A stretch of 64,000 nt of DNA, from positions 186,001 through 250,000 of the forward strand of contig NZ_JACHGB010000002.1 in the NCBI RefSeq assembly GCF_014202215.1. The letters are read 5' to 3'. Origin of the DNA: Quisquiliibacterium transsilvanicum (GTDB lineage: Bacteria > Pseudomonadota > Gammaproteobacteria > Burkholderiales > Burkholderiaceae_E). This document shows, one piece after another, positions 50,397-59,149 of the stretch (position 1 is its first letter; every line of letters starts with the position of its first letter). The notes under the pieces are model-generated. The model was not told the DNA's origin. It made no database searches and was given only the letters and a program-made list of their open reading frames with translations. A program made the position numbers and the translations under genes.

Positions 50397-51829
50397 GCAT
50401 CAAGGACCGGATCCTGGACTGCCTGCCCGCGGGCCGCTACGCGTTCACCGCGCTGCTGCGGCTGCTCGACGTGGTGGAGACCGACGCGGTGCCCACCGCC
50501 GCGGTGGAGTGCCGCGCGCAGCCGCGGCTGCTGGTGAACCCGGGCTTCGTGGCGCGCTACGCCGAGACCCCGGAGAAGCTGATGATGCTGGTGATGCACG
50601 AGCTGCACCACGTGCTGCTCGGCCACACCCGCCGGCTGCCGGCGGTCACCCCCGCGGACAACCTGGTGCTGGACGCGGTGATCAACGCGCTGCTCTCGAA
50701 GATGTTCCCGCAGCCCGAGTACCTGGCGCTGTTCACCGACTTCTACGACGACGCGCACTTCCCCGCCTGCCTGCTGCGCCCGCCGCCGGGCTGGACCTGG
50801 GGCTTCGGGCCGCTGCCGCCCGCGCGCGTGCCGCTGCCCGCGGCGCTGCAGCGCGCCTTCCCCGGCGTGCAGGCCGCGCGCGAGGTGTATCGGGCACTCT
50901 ACTCGAGCGAAGGCGCGAGCGAGGCGGACCTGCGCCGCCTGGTTCCGCAGCTCGAGCGTACCGGCTTCGTCCTCGCGAGCCTGCTGGGCGATCACGAGCG
51001 CTCCGCGCGCGGCCAGGCCACCGAGTCCTCGCGGCTGCTGGCGCGCGCGGTGGTGGAGGTGCTGCGCAAGTGGCCCACGCCGCCCGAGCCGCTGAAGGGC
51101 CGCTCGATCGAGGGCATGCTGCAGGAGGCGCGGCTGGTGCCGCGGCGCGGGCCGCGCAACCGCGCGGTGCTGCGCGGGCTGATCGAGCGCATCGCAGGCG
51201 CGGGCGCCGCCGCGCCCCAGGTGCCCCGGCCTGGCACGGTGGAGCAGGTGGTGGACACGCCGGTGCCCGCGCTCTCCCGCCGGACCACCGTGCTGCGGGC
51301 GCTGGGCGCGCCGGTGCTGCTGCACCCGGGCCGCGTGCCCCGGCCGAAGCGCTGCCCGGACGCCGAGCGGGTGCACCTGTACCTGGACGTCTCCGGCAGC
51401 ATTGACGGCCTGCGCGAGGCCCTCTACGGCGCGGCCCTGGACTGCCGCGCCTGGCTGCACCCGGTGGTGCACCTGTTCTCAACGCAAGTGGAGGACGTGA
51501 CCCTGGCCGAACTCGCCGCCGGCGTGTGCCGAAGCACCGGCGGCACCGACCTGCGCTGCGTCACCGCGCACCTGCGCCGCCACCGAGTGCGACGTGCGGT
51601 GCTGGTCACCGACGGCTACGTGGGCGACCCGGCGGACGCGGACGCGCAGGTGCTGCGGGCAGTGCGGCTGGGCGTCGCCTACGTGCCTGGGCACGACACG
51701 CGCGCGCTGCGGCCGTACGCGCGCGCCGAGGTGGTGCTGGAGGCGGACGAGGAAGCGTCCGATGACAGCCGCCGTCGACGAGGGGCGCACGCGATGAGCC
51801 TGGCCGCCATCGAGGAGAACCGTCCATGA
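50393..51829 (+). CDS. Zincin + VWA protein (DUF2201-like)
   Basis: A 478-residue protein with two parts. The N-terminal half has a zinc-peptidase-like motif HELHHVLLGH (H69-E70-xx-H73 plus H78). The C-terminal half is a von Willebrand A domain with MIDAS residues DVSGSID (D332, S334, S336) and VLVTDGYVGD (D407). This pair is the DUF2201/metallopeptidase-VWA family linked to MoxR ATPases. The ATPase may load or activate it. Whether the zincin cleaves proteins is unknown. ATGA overlaps on both ends. Confidence 0.85.
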   Translation: MSIKDRILDCLPAGRYAFTALLRLLDVVETDAVPTAAVECRAQPRLLVNPGFVARYAETPEKLMMLVMHELHHVLLGHTRRLPAVTPADNLVLDAVINALLSKMFPQPEYLALFTDFYDDAHFPACLLRPPPGWTWGFGPLPPARVPLPAALQRAFPGVQAAREVYRALYSSEGASEADLRRLVPQLERTGFVLASLLGDHERSARGQATESSRLLARAVVEVLRKWPTPPEPLKGRSIEGMLQEARLVPRRGPRNRAVLRGLIERIAGAGAAAPQVPRPGTVEQVVDTPVPALSRRTTVLRALGAPVLLHPGRVPRPKRCPDAERVHLYLDVSGSIDGLREALYGAALDCRAWLHPVVHLFSTQVEDVTLAELAAGVCRSTGGTDLRCVTAHLRRHRVRRAVLVTDGYVGDPADADAQVLRAVRLGVAYVPGHDTRALRPYARAEVVLEADEEASDDSRRRRGAHAMSLAAIEENRP

Positions 51830-52860
51830 TCACCTTGGACACCGCCGACCACATCCTGCGCCCCGCCGAATGGGTGCTCCCCGGCCACCCCGACCGGCTC
51901 GCCGATGCCGTCGCCGAACGACTGGTGCGCGCCGCAACGGAGCTCGACCCGAAGGCGCTATGCGCGATCGAGGTCGCGGTGCACCGCGACCGCGTCTACC
52001 TGACCGGCCGCATCGCCTGTCCCGGCTCGCGCGACCTGGACCTGACCGCGTTGGCCCGCGAGGTCTACGCCGCCGCCGGTTACGGCGAGCGGTGGCACCC
52101 TGCGCCCGGGGAACTCCAGGTCGAGGGCAACCTCTGCCTCGACGACCTCGCCGAAGGCGAAGCCGACGCGCGCCACCTGTCCGACGACCAGGGCATCGTC
52201 ACCGGCTACGCGATCGACCTGCCCGGCACCTGCTGGCTGCCGCCCGAGCAGTGGCTCGCGCGTGAGCTGGGCGAGCGCTTCAACGCGCTGGTCCGCGGGC
52301 CGCTCGAGCTGTGCCCCGACGGCAAGCTGCTGGTGGTGCTGGAGGAGTCCTCGGCGAGCGCGCCGCCCTCGAAGCGCCGCTGGCGCTGGCGGACCCTGTC
52401 CGCGTCGCTGCTCGCGCCCGACGAAGTTGACGGAGTTACGTTGTATCGCATGGTCCGCAGCTGCGCGCAGGAGGTGCTGCAGCGTGCCCGAGCGGCGCTG
52501 CCGGGCATGGAGGACGCCGAGCCCGAGATCCTGGTCAACCCCGGCGGCAGCTTCCACGTCGGCGGCCCGGAGGGCGACAACGGCCTCTCCGGCAAGAAGC
52601 TGCTGCTGGACTTCTACGGCCCGCGCGTGCCCATCGGCGGCGGAGCGATCACCGGCAAGGACCACCACAAGCCCGACCGTAACTTCGCCCGCATTGCGCG
52701 CGAAGTGGCGCTGGCGGTGGTGCGCACCGGCGTGGCCGACGAGGCCACGGTGACCGCGATCACGCTGCCGGGGGACGGGGCGCCGAGGGTGCTGAGGATC
52801 GCGACGCCGAAGGGGGATCTGGCGGAGCCGGGGAGGTGGGGTGGGGTGCGCTGGATGTGA
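51826..52860 (+). CDS. Divergent S-adenosylmethionine synthetase
   Basis: A 344-residue MetK relative. Recognisable blocks are [17 protein letters not shown] (for SEGHPDKIADQISD), [14 protein letters not shown] (for GDQG-GYA), and [20 protein letters not shown] with [15 protein letters not shown], the ATP/methionine/metal region. It is shorter and more divergent than housekeeping MetK, so it is likely a paralogue serving this operon, perhaps making SAM or a SAM-derived molecule. It starts at ATG overlapping the VWA gene stop. The 3' end is very G-rich. Confidence 0.85.
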   Translation: MITLDTADHILRPAEWVLPGHPDRLADAVAERLVRAATELDPKALCAIEVAVHRDRVYLTGRIACPGSRDLDLTALAREVYAAAGYGERWHPAPGELQVEGNLCLDDLAEGEADARHLSDDQGIVTGYAIDLPGTCWLPPEQWLARELGERFNALVRGPLELCPDGKLLVVLEESSASAPPSKRRWRWRTLSASLLAPDEVDGVTLYRMVRSCAQEVLQRARAALPGMEDAEPEILVNPGGSFHVGGPEGDNGLSGKKLLLDFYGPRVPIGGGAITGKDHHKPDRNFARIAREVALAVVRTGVADEATVTAITLPGDGAPRVLRIATPKGDLAEPGRWGGVRWM

Positions 52861-53127
52861 GCTCGGCGTACGCATTGCAGCGTCTACTACTGGTCGCGCC
52901 AATATCAACGCCATTGCCTGGCCGTTCAGGCACTGGCAGGCGAGCCGCTTCTCGGATGGATCCTACGGCGTCTGGTAAGGGTCCGAATCCGTCGAAACTA
53001 CGCGTACGCGCAGGTGGCCGGGTGCTGGCCTGCTTGCGCGCGACTTCGGCCGAGCGTTCTACAGACGCGCCAGTGGCCTTTGCCTAGCATCTCGCGTCAT
53101 GAATCACGACGCTGGGATTCTTGTCGC

Positions 53128-53436
53128 ATGTCGTCCATTGGACTATCATCGTCAAGCGATTTCGAATGGGACGCAGCAAAGAGCGATGTCTGCCTCGCGC
53201 GGCGAGGCTTCGACTTCGCTTACGCGCTCCAGGCATTCGGAGATCCGGATCGCGTGGTGTCCTTGGACGAGCGCTGGAACTATGGAGAGGATCGGTATCG
53301 CCTGTTCGGTGTCATCGAGCAGCGGGTCTTCTGCCTCGCTTTCACGTTCCGAGGCACGACCATTCGAATCATTTCGGCGCGCAAGGCCAATCTCCGGGAG
53401 GTCGCCCAGTATGAAGATGGTTCGCGTCAGCGTTGA
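53128..53436 (+). CDS. brnT: BrnT family toxin
   Basis: A 102-residue BrnT ribonuclease: DFEWDAAKSDVCLARRGFDF-AYALQAFGDPDRVV, the NYGEDRYRLFGVIEQRVFCL-AFTFRG strands and TIRIISARKANLREVAQYED. Key His/Arg of the canonical KH-GVSF segment is RRGFDF here, so activity may differ. The 3' end overlaps the antitoxin gene by 26 bases. About 270 bases with no supported gene precede it (52861-53127). Confidence 0.9.
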   Translation: MSSIGLSSSSDFEWDAAKSDVCLARRGFDFAYALQAFGDPDRVVSLDERWNYGEDRYRLFGVIEQRVFCLAFTFRGTTIRIISARKANLREVAQYEDGSRQR

Positions 53437-53746
53437 TTTGAAGAATGCCTCGACCCTCCCGAAGGGCCGCGTAGATCGAGCACGGCTCGACGCTACTACC
53501 GAAGCCGATCTCGCCGCCCAGGAGGCCGAGGATGAGGCCGAAGCCATGCACGACGCCGCGCGCTTCGTGCGTCGCGTACGCCAGCGTCTGGGTCTCACCC
53601 AACGGCAGTTCGCGCAGCGAATCGACGTCCCCCTCGACACCATCCGCAACTGGGAGCAGGGAAGGCGCTACCCCACCGGGGCGGCGAAGACCCTGCTGAA
53701 GATCCTGGACAAGGCGCCAGAGGCTGCGCTTCACGCGCTAGCCTGA
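53411..53746 (+). CDS. XRE-family antitoxin paired with BrnT
   Basis: A 111-residue protein with an N-terminal strand MKMVRVSVDLKNASTLPKGR and an XRE HTH (VRRVRQRLGLTQRQFAQRID-VPLDTIRNWEQGRR). It sits where BrnA would normally be, overlapping the toxin. Swapping BrnA for an XRE antitoxin is seen in some BrnT loci. Confidence 0.87.
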   Translation: MKMVRVSVDLKNASTLPKGRVDRARLDATTEADLAAQEAEDEAEAMHDAARFVRRVRQRLGLTQRQFAQRIDVPLDTIRNWEQGRRYPTGAAKTLLKILDKAPEAALHALA

Positions 53747-53767
53747 CGCGGCCCGATCGGGGCCGCG
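53747..53767. terminator. GC hairpin between convergent genes
   Basis: CGCGGCCC-GATC-GGGGCCGCG forms an 8-bp stem right after the antitoxin stop and before the convergent UspA gene. No T-run follows on either strand, so termination strength is uncertain. Confidence 0.45.
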
Positions 53768-53819
53768 CCGCGTCCCAGGGCCGGCCCTCAGGGAGGCCCG
53801 CCCGCAGGACGGCTGCCCC

Positions 53820-54620
53820 TCAAGGCAGCTTCGTGAACACCAGCCCATCCACCTCGTTCAGGCACGCGGCCGTCACGCTGCCCGCCAGCACGCTGCGCAA
53901 CCCGCCGCGGCCGTGGGTGGTCATCGCCAGCAGGCCGCCGGCGCCCTGGCCCTTGACGAAGTCGGGAATGGCTTCCTTCGGGTCGCCGTGGAGCACTTCC
54001 CAGCTGGTCTTCACGCCGTGCTCGCGGGCGATGGCCTCGGCGCGCGAGCGCGCGTAGCCGGACTCGCTCGCATCGCCGGCTGCGGCGCTGGCGCCGGCCG
54101 ACGGATCCACCACGTTGACCACGTCGATCCGGGCGCCCAGCCACTTCGCGAGGCCGGCAGCCGGGGCGATCATCGATTCGGAGGCCGGGCTGCCGTCCAG
54201 CGGCAGCACGATGCGCTCGATGCGCTCCACCGGGGCGACCGGCCGCACGGAGTCCGGGCGGTAGACGAGCAGGGGGGCGTGCGAGGCGCGCAGGACGGCC
54301 AGCGCGGTGCTGCCGAACAGCGCCTGCATGGCGCCGGTGCGGCCGTGCGAGGACAGCGCCACCAGGGTCTCCGGCAGGCGGGCGGCTTCGGCCACGATGG
54401 CGGCAGGGATGTCGTCGGAGACGACGCAGGCCGAGCGCGCGCCCAGCTTCCCTGCGAGCGCTTCGACGTAGCGGGCGGCTTCGGCCCGGTCCTTCTCGCT
54501 GCTCACGGCGCGCACCACCAGCAGTTCGGCGCCGGTGCTGCGGGCGATGGCGGCCGCGTGGGGAAGGACCTGTTCGGAGAAGTTCGAGCCGTCGACCGGA
54601 GCCAGGATGAGCTTGTACAT
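53820..54620 (-). CDS. Tandem universal stress protein (UspA domains)
   Basis: A 266-residue protein with two UspA domains: MYKLILAPVDGSNFSEQVLP to SSHGRTGAMQALFGSTALAV, then RIVLPLDGSPASESMIAPAA to LLAMTTHGRGGLRSVLAGSV. Both carry the G-x2-G-x9-GS ATP-binding pattern. Such proteins help survive starvation and envelope stress. GAGGAG lies before ATG 54620. It lies 44 bases downstream of ilvD on the same strand. Confidence 0.93.
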   Translation of the reverse strand: MYKLILAPVDGSNFSEQVLPHAAAIARSTGAELLVVRAVSSEKDRAEAARYVEALAGKLGARSACVVSDDIPAAIVAEAARLPETLVALSSHGRTGAMQALFGSTALAVLRASHAPLLVYRPDSVRPVAPVERIERIVLPLDGSPASESMIAPAAGLAKWLGARIDVVNVVDPSAGASAAAGDASESGYARSRAEAIAREHGVKTSWEVLHGDPKEAIPDFVKGQGAGGLLAMTTHGRGGLRSVLAGSVTAACLNEVDGLVFTKLP

Positions 54621-54664
54621 GGGAATCTCCTCAAAAGGGAAAGCGCGGTTCGGTCCTGCGCGGT

Positions 54665-56500
54665 TCAGTCTTCGAGCATCGACAGGTCGCGCACCGCGCC
54701 CTTGTCCGCGGACATCGCCAGCTTGGCGTAGGCCTTCAGCGCCGCCGACACCTTGCGCTTGCGCGGTACTGCCGGCTTCCAGCCCTTCTCGTCCTGCTCG
54801 GCGCGCCGTCTGGCCAGCTCCTCGTCGGACACCAGCACGTCGATGCGGCGGTTGGGGATGTCGATGCGGATGCGGTCGCCGTTGCGCACCAGGCCGATCG
54901 GCCCGCCCGCGGCGGCTTCAGGCGACACGTGGCCGATCGACAGGCCCGAGGTGCCGCCCGAGAAGCGGCCATCGGTGAGCAGCGCGCAGGCCTTGCCCAG
55001 GCCCTTGGCCTTGATGTACGAGGTGGGGTAGAGCATCTCCTGCATGCCGGGGCCGCCGCGCGGGCCTTCGTAGCGCACCACCACGATGTCGCCGGCCTTC
55101 ACCTTGTCCTTCAGGATGTGCTCGACGGCCTCGTCCTGCGATTCGGTGACGTGGGCGGGGCCTTCGAACACCATCAGGTCGTCGTCGACGCCGGCGGTCT
55201 TCACCACGCAGCCGTTGGGCGCGATGTTGCCCACCAGCACGGCCAGGCCGCCTTCCTGAGAGAAGGCGTGGTCGCCGGAGCGGATGCAGCCTTCGGCGCG
55301 GTCGGTGTCCAGCGAGGGCCAGCGGGTGTCCTGGCTGAAGGCCACCTGGGTGGGGATGCCGGCCGGCCCGGCCATGTAGAAGCGCTGCACGTCGGCCGAC
55401 GGATTGCGCATGATGTCCCACTCGTCCAGCGCGTGCTTCATCGTGGGCGAATGGATGGTGGGCACGTCGGTGTGCAGCTTGCCGGCGCGGTCGAGCTCGC
55501 CCAGGATGGCCATGATTCCGCCGGCGCGGTGCACGTCTTCGATGTGGTATTTCTGCGTGTTGGGCGCCACCTTGCACAGCTGGGGCACCACGCGCGAGAG
55601 ACGGTCGATGTCCTTCATCGTGAAGTCGATCTCAGCTTCCTGTGCGATCGCCAGCACGTGGAGGATGGTGTTGGTGGAGCCGCCCATCGCGATGTCCAGC
55701 GTCATCGCGTTCTCGAAGGCCTTGAAGCCCATCGAGCGCGGCAGCACGCTCTCGTCTTCCTGCTCGTAGTAGCGGCGGGCCAGGTCCACGATCAGGTGGC
55801 CGGCGCGCTTGAAGAGCTTCTCGCGGTCGGCGTGCGTGGCCACCACGGTGCCGTTGCCGGGCAGGGCCAGGCCCAGCGCCTCGGCCAGGCAGTTCATCGA
55901 GTTGGCGGTGAACATGCCGGAGCAGGAGCCGCAGGTGGGGCAGGCGGAGCGTTCCACCGCGGCCAAGGTCTCGTCGCTCACCGAGGAGTCGGCGGCCATC
56001 ACCATCGCGTCGATCAGGTCGAGTTTGTGCTCGGCCAGGCGGGTCTTGCCGGCCTCCATCGGGCCGCCGGTGACGAACACCACGGGGATGTTCAGCCGCA
56101 TGGCGGCCATCAGCATTCCGGGGGTGATCTTGTCGCAGTTGGAGATGCACACCAGGGCGTCGGCGCAGTGCGCGTTGACCATGTACTCCACCGAGTCCGC
56201 GATGATGTCGCGGCTGGGCAGCGAATAGAGCATGCCGTCGTGGCCCATCGCGATGCCGTCGTCCACGGCGATGGTGTTGAACTCCTTGGCGACCCCGCCG
56301 GCGGCCTCGATCTCGCGCGCCACCAGCTGGCCCATGTCCTTCAGGTGCACGTGCCCGGGGACGAACTGCGTGAACGAGTTGGACACCGCGATGATCGGCT
56401 TGCTGAAGTCGGCGTCCTTCATGCCGGTGGCGCGCCACAGCGCGCGCGCGCCCGCCATGTTGCGGCCGGCGGTGGAGGTCTTGGAGCGGTAGACAGGCAT
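54665..56500 (-). CDS. ilvD: Dihydroxy-acid dehydratase
   Basis: A 611-residue Fe-S enzyme making the 2-oxo acids of valine, leucine and isoleucine. Cluster Cys are in [12 protein letters not shown] and the [16 protein letters not shown] block; [14 protein letters not shown] is another signature. Length and ends are those of the [4Fe-4S] IlvD. ATG 56500 starts [20 protein letters not shown]. Confidence 0.97.
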   Translation of the reverse strand: MPVYRSKTSTAGRNMAGARALWRATGMKDADFSKPIIAVSNSFTQFVPGHVHLKDMGQLVAREIEAAGGVAKEFNTIAVDDGIAMGHDGMLYSLPSRDIIADSVEYMVNAHCADALVCISNCDKITPGMLMAAMRLNIPVVFVTGGPMEAGKTRLAEHKLDLIDAMVMAADSSVSDETLAAVERSACPTCGSCSGMFTANSMNCLAEALGLALPGNGTVVATHADREKLFKRAGHLIVDLARRYYEQEDESVLPRSMGFKAFENAMTLDIAMGGSTNTILHVLAIAQEAEIDFTMKDIDRLSRVVPQLCKVAPNTQKYHIEDVHRAGGIMAILGELDRAGKLHTDVPTIHSPTMKHALDEWDIMRNPSADVQRFYMAGPAGIPTQVAFSQDTRWPSLDTDRAEGCIRSGDHAFSQEGGLAVLVGNIAPNGCVVKTAGVDDDLMVFEGPAHVTESQDEAVEHILKDKVKAGDIVVVRYEGPRGGPGMQEMLYPTSYIKAKGLGKACALLTDGRFSGGTSGLSIGHVSPEAAAGGPIGLVRNGDRIRIDIPNRRIDVLVSDEELARRRAEQDEKGWKPAVPRKRKVSAALKAYAKLAMSADKGAVRDLSMLED

Positions 56501-56736
56501 CGGTGAACCCTCGTGGTGTCCGGTTGGTTTCTCGTGGTGCGCCCGCCGCGCCGGGGGCGGCGGGGGGCGGCAGACGGAGATTGTCGCTTACCGGCGCAAG
56601 GGGGTGGGGATTGGGCGGGGCGGGGGTGGGGGTGTTGCTGGGCGGAATGGACCCTTGGGAAGGGGAGGCCGGGCCGTTCGGGTCGGGCTCCGGGGGATTC
56701 CCCGGGCGGTGGAGGTGATCGATACCGTCTGACTAA

Positions 56737-57152
56737 CCGGACGAGACCTCGCCCTACGGCTTCCTGATCGGGAGAGTGAGCGACTTCCTGGGCGGCGGGC
56801 GCGATCAGGCCGAATTCCTCGGCTTCGGCATCTGGTCCCTGGTGCACGGCGCCGCAGTGCTGCGCCAGACGCACCTGCGCGACTTCTCTGGCCCGATCGT
56901 TGAAGCGAGCCGCCAGAACCTGGAGCGGCTGCTGGACGGCTGGCGTCCGGCGCCGGCCTCGGCACGCTGGCCGTGCTGTGGATCGCCAGCGGCTTCACCC
57001 TGGACGTGACCTATCCGGTCGTCGCCTGGCTGTGCTGGGTGCCCAATCTGGTGCTGGCCGAGTGGCTGTTGTCTCGCCCCTCGAGGTCCCCTCGCGCAAC
57101 TGTAGACTCGGCCGCGAGGCTCGCCGGGAGCCGCAAGGGGAGGAAGGTTTGA
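56737..57152 (+). pseudogene. TetR C-terminal fragment joined to a hydrophobic fragment
   Basis: A frame reads PDETSPYGFLIGRVSDFLGG, then QAEFLGFGIWSLVHGAAVLR-QTHLRDFSGPIVEASRQNLE, the C-terminal ligand-binding part of a TetR repressor; the DNA-binding half is missing. Past ~56950 a second frame reads LGTLAVLWIASGFTLDVTYP-VVAWLCWVPNLVLAEWLL, a hydrophobic piece of another protein, ending at 57152. The rest of the ilvD-sulP gap (56501-56736) is G-rich and holds no supported gene. Confidence 0.55.
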
Positions 57153-57183
57153 ATCAGCACGCTTCGCGCGTGACGGACGCCAC

Positions 57184-58971
57184 ATGAGCGCTCCGCCGCC
57201 GTCACCCGCGCCGGTGGATCCGGTCCGCATCACGCACCCGGCGCGAGCCCTCCGAGGGACGGGCTGGATGCGCTGGTTCCCGGGGCTCGATGTGCTCCGC
57301 AATTACCAGATCGCCTGGCTGCGTCACGATGTGTTCGCTGGCCTGGCGCTGACCGCGGTGCTGGTGCCGGTCGGTATCGCCTATGCGGTGGCGTCCGGCG
57401 TTCCGGCCATCAGCGGCCTGTACGCGACCATCTTCGGGCTGCTTGCCTATGCGCTGTTCGGTCCCAGCCGTGTGCTCGTGCTGGGGCCGGACTCCTCGCT
57501 GGTCGCGCTCGTTCTCGGGGTGGTGCTGCCGCTGGCGGCAGGGGATCCGCAGCGGGCGATGGCCCTGGCCGGAATGATGGCGGTGGTGTCGGGAGCCTTG
57601 TGCATCCTGGCCGGCACGGCCCGGCTGGGGTTCATCACCGAGCTGCTCTCCAAGCCCATCCGCTATGGCTACATGAACGGCATTGCGCTGACCGTGCTGG
57701 TGAGTCAGTTGCCGGCGCTGTTCGGCGTCTCGGTCGATGGCGAGGGCATCCTCGACGTCTCCCGCGCCTTCGTGGAGGCGGTGCTGGCCGGGGAGACGAA
57801 CTGGGCGTCGCTGATGCTCGGCGCAGGCACGCTGATCGTGATCTTCCTGCTCAACGGCAGCCGGCGTCTCCCGGGCGTCCTGATCGCAGTGGCCGGATCG
57901 ATTGCCATCGTTGCCGTGCTGGACCTGGCCGCGCGTGCAGGCGTCGTCGTCCTGGGCGCATTGCCGCAGGGCCTGCCCGCCTTGGTGCTGCCATTGATCA
58001 CGACGGCGGACATCGTTCCGGTGCTGCTTGGTGGCCTGGCGGTGGCGCTGGTCTCGTTTGCTGACACGAGCGTGCTGTCGCGGTCGTACGCGGCGCGCAG
58101 CGGAACCTACGTGGATCCCAACCAGGAGATGGTCGGGCTGGGCGCGGCGAACCTGGCCGCCGGACTTTTCCAGGGCTTTCCGATCAGCGCCAGCACATCG
58201 CGCACGCCGGTCGCCGAGGCCGCCGGCGCGAAGACGCAACTGGCAGGCGTCGTGGGCGCGATCGTCGTGGCCGTGCTGCTGATGTTCGCGCCCAGGCTGC
58301 TGGAGAGTCTTCCGCGGGCGACCCTGGCAGCCGTGGTGATCGCCGCCGCCATCGCACTGATCGAGATCACCGATCTGCGACGGATCTACCGGATCCAGCG
58401 CTGGGAATTCTGGCTGTCGATGGGCTGCCTTGCGGGGGTCGCGGTGCTCGGCCCCATCCAGGGCATTGGCCTTGCGGTCGTGATCGCGGTCATCGAGTTC
58501 CTCTGGGATGCCTGGCGCCCGCACTACGCCGTGCTGGGCCGCGTCGACGGCATCAAGGGCTACCACGACATCACCCGTTACCCGGATGCCCGGCTGGTGC
58601 CCGGGCTGGTCCTGTTCCGGTGGGACGCGCCGCTGTTCTTCGCCAACGCCGAGCTCTTCCGCGATCAGGTTCTGGATGCCGTGGCCGCGTCGCCCACACC
58701 GGTGAACCGGATCGTCGTTGGCGCGGAACCTATCACCAGCGTCGACGTCACGGCCGCCGATGCCCTGGACGAACTCGACAGCGCCCTGCGGGCGGCGGGC
58801 GTCGAGCTGTGCTTCGCTGAGATGAAGGACCCCGTCAAGGACAAGCTCAAGCGTTTCGGCCTGTTCTCCAGGCTGGGAGAGGATCGCTTCTTCGCGACGC
58901 TGGGCGAGGCGGTGAGTTCCTATGTCGCGGCGCATTCGGTCCGCTGGGTGGACTGGGAGGATCGGCGCTGA
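57184..58971 (+). CDS. SulP family anion transporter
   Basis: A 595-residue membrane protein. About 12 hydrophobic segments (from DVFAGLALTAVLVPVGIAYA onward) with the SulP signatures GVPAISGLYATIFGLLAYAL and GLFQGFPISASTSRTPVAEA. Residues ~460-580 form a cytoplasmic STAS domain (LVPGLVLFRWDAPLFFANAE, TAADALDELDSALRAAGVEL). SulP proteins carry sulfate, bicarbonate or dicarboxylates; the substrate is not evident. ATG 57184. Confidence 0.92.
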   Translation: MSAPPPSPAPVDPVRITHPARALRGTGWMRWFPGLDVLRNYQIAWLRHDVFAGLALTAVLVPVGIAYAVASGVPAISGLYATIFGLLAYALFGPSRVLVLGPDSSLVALVLGVVLPLAAGDPQRAMALAGMMAVVSGALCILAGTARLGFITELLSKPIRYGYMNGIALTVLVSQLPALFGVSVDGEGILDVSRAFVEAVLAGETNWASLMLGAGTLIVIFLLNGSRRLPGVLIAVAGSIAIVAVLDLAARAGVVVLGALPQGLPALVLPLITTADIVPVLLGGLAVALVSFADTSVLSRSYAARSGTYVDPNQEMVGLGAANLAAGLFQGFPISASTSRTPVAEAAGAKTQLAGVVGAIVVAVLLMFAPRLLESLPRATLAAVVIAAAIALIEITDLRRIYRIQRWEFWLSMGCLAGVAVLGPIQGIGLAVVIAVIEFLWDAWRPHYAVLGRVDGIKGYHDITRYPDARLVPGLVLFRWDAPLFFANAELFRDQVLDAVAASPTPVNRIVVGAEPITSVDVTAADALDELDSALRAAGVELCFAEMKDPVKDKLKRFGLFSRLGEDRFFATLGEAVSSYVAAHSVRWVDWEDRR

Positions 58972-59024
58972 GCTTGCGATGATGGTCCTGGTCCTGGTCC
59001 TGATCGAGCCAGTCTTTGTCAGCC

Positions 59025-59054
59025 TTGCCGCCAACCCGTCCCAGCGCCTAGACT
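59025..59054 (+). promoter_or_regulatory. Candidate promoter of the CHAT-MBL operon
   Basis: TTGCCG (59025-59030), 18 bases, TAGACT (59049-59054), about 95 bases before the CHAT-protein start. A three-fold GGTCCT repeat lies just upstream. Confidence 0.45.
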
Positions 59055-59149
59055 GATCCGATCGTACGGTGCCCTGGTGCGGCCGCCTTCTCCGCGGACC
59101 GGCGGGGCCTGAACTCCCCGCCCGTCCAGCCCGCCTTGGAGGTGCTGCA

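Noticed and set aside
52861-53127. Gap between the SAM synthetase and brnT searched for genes, tRNA or repeats
   Set aside because: Nothing supported; open frames lack start signals and family motifs.
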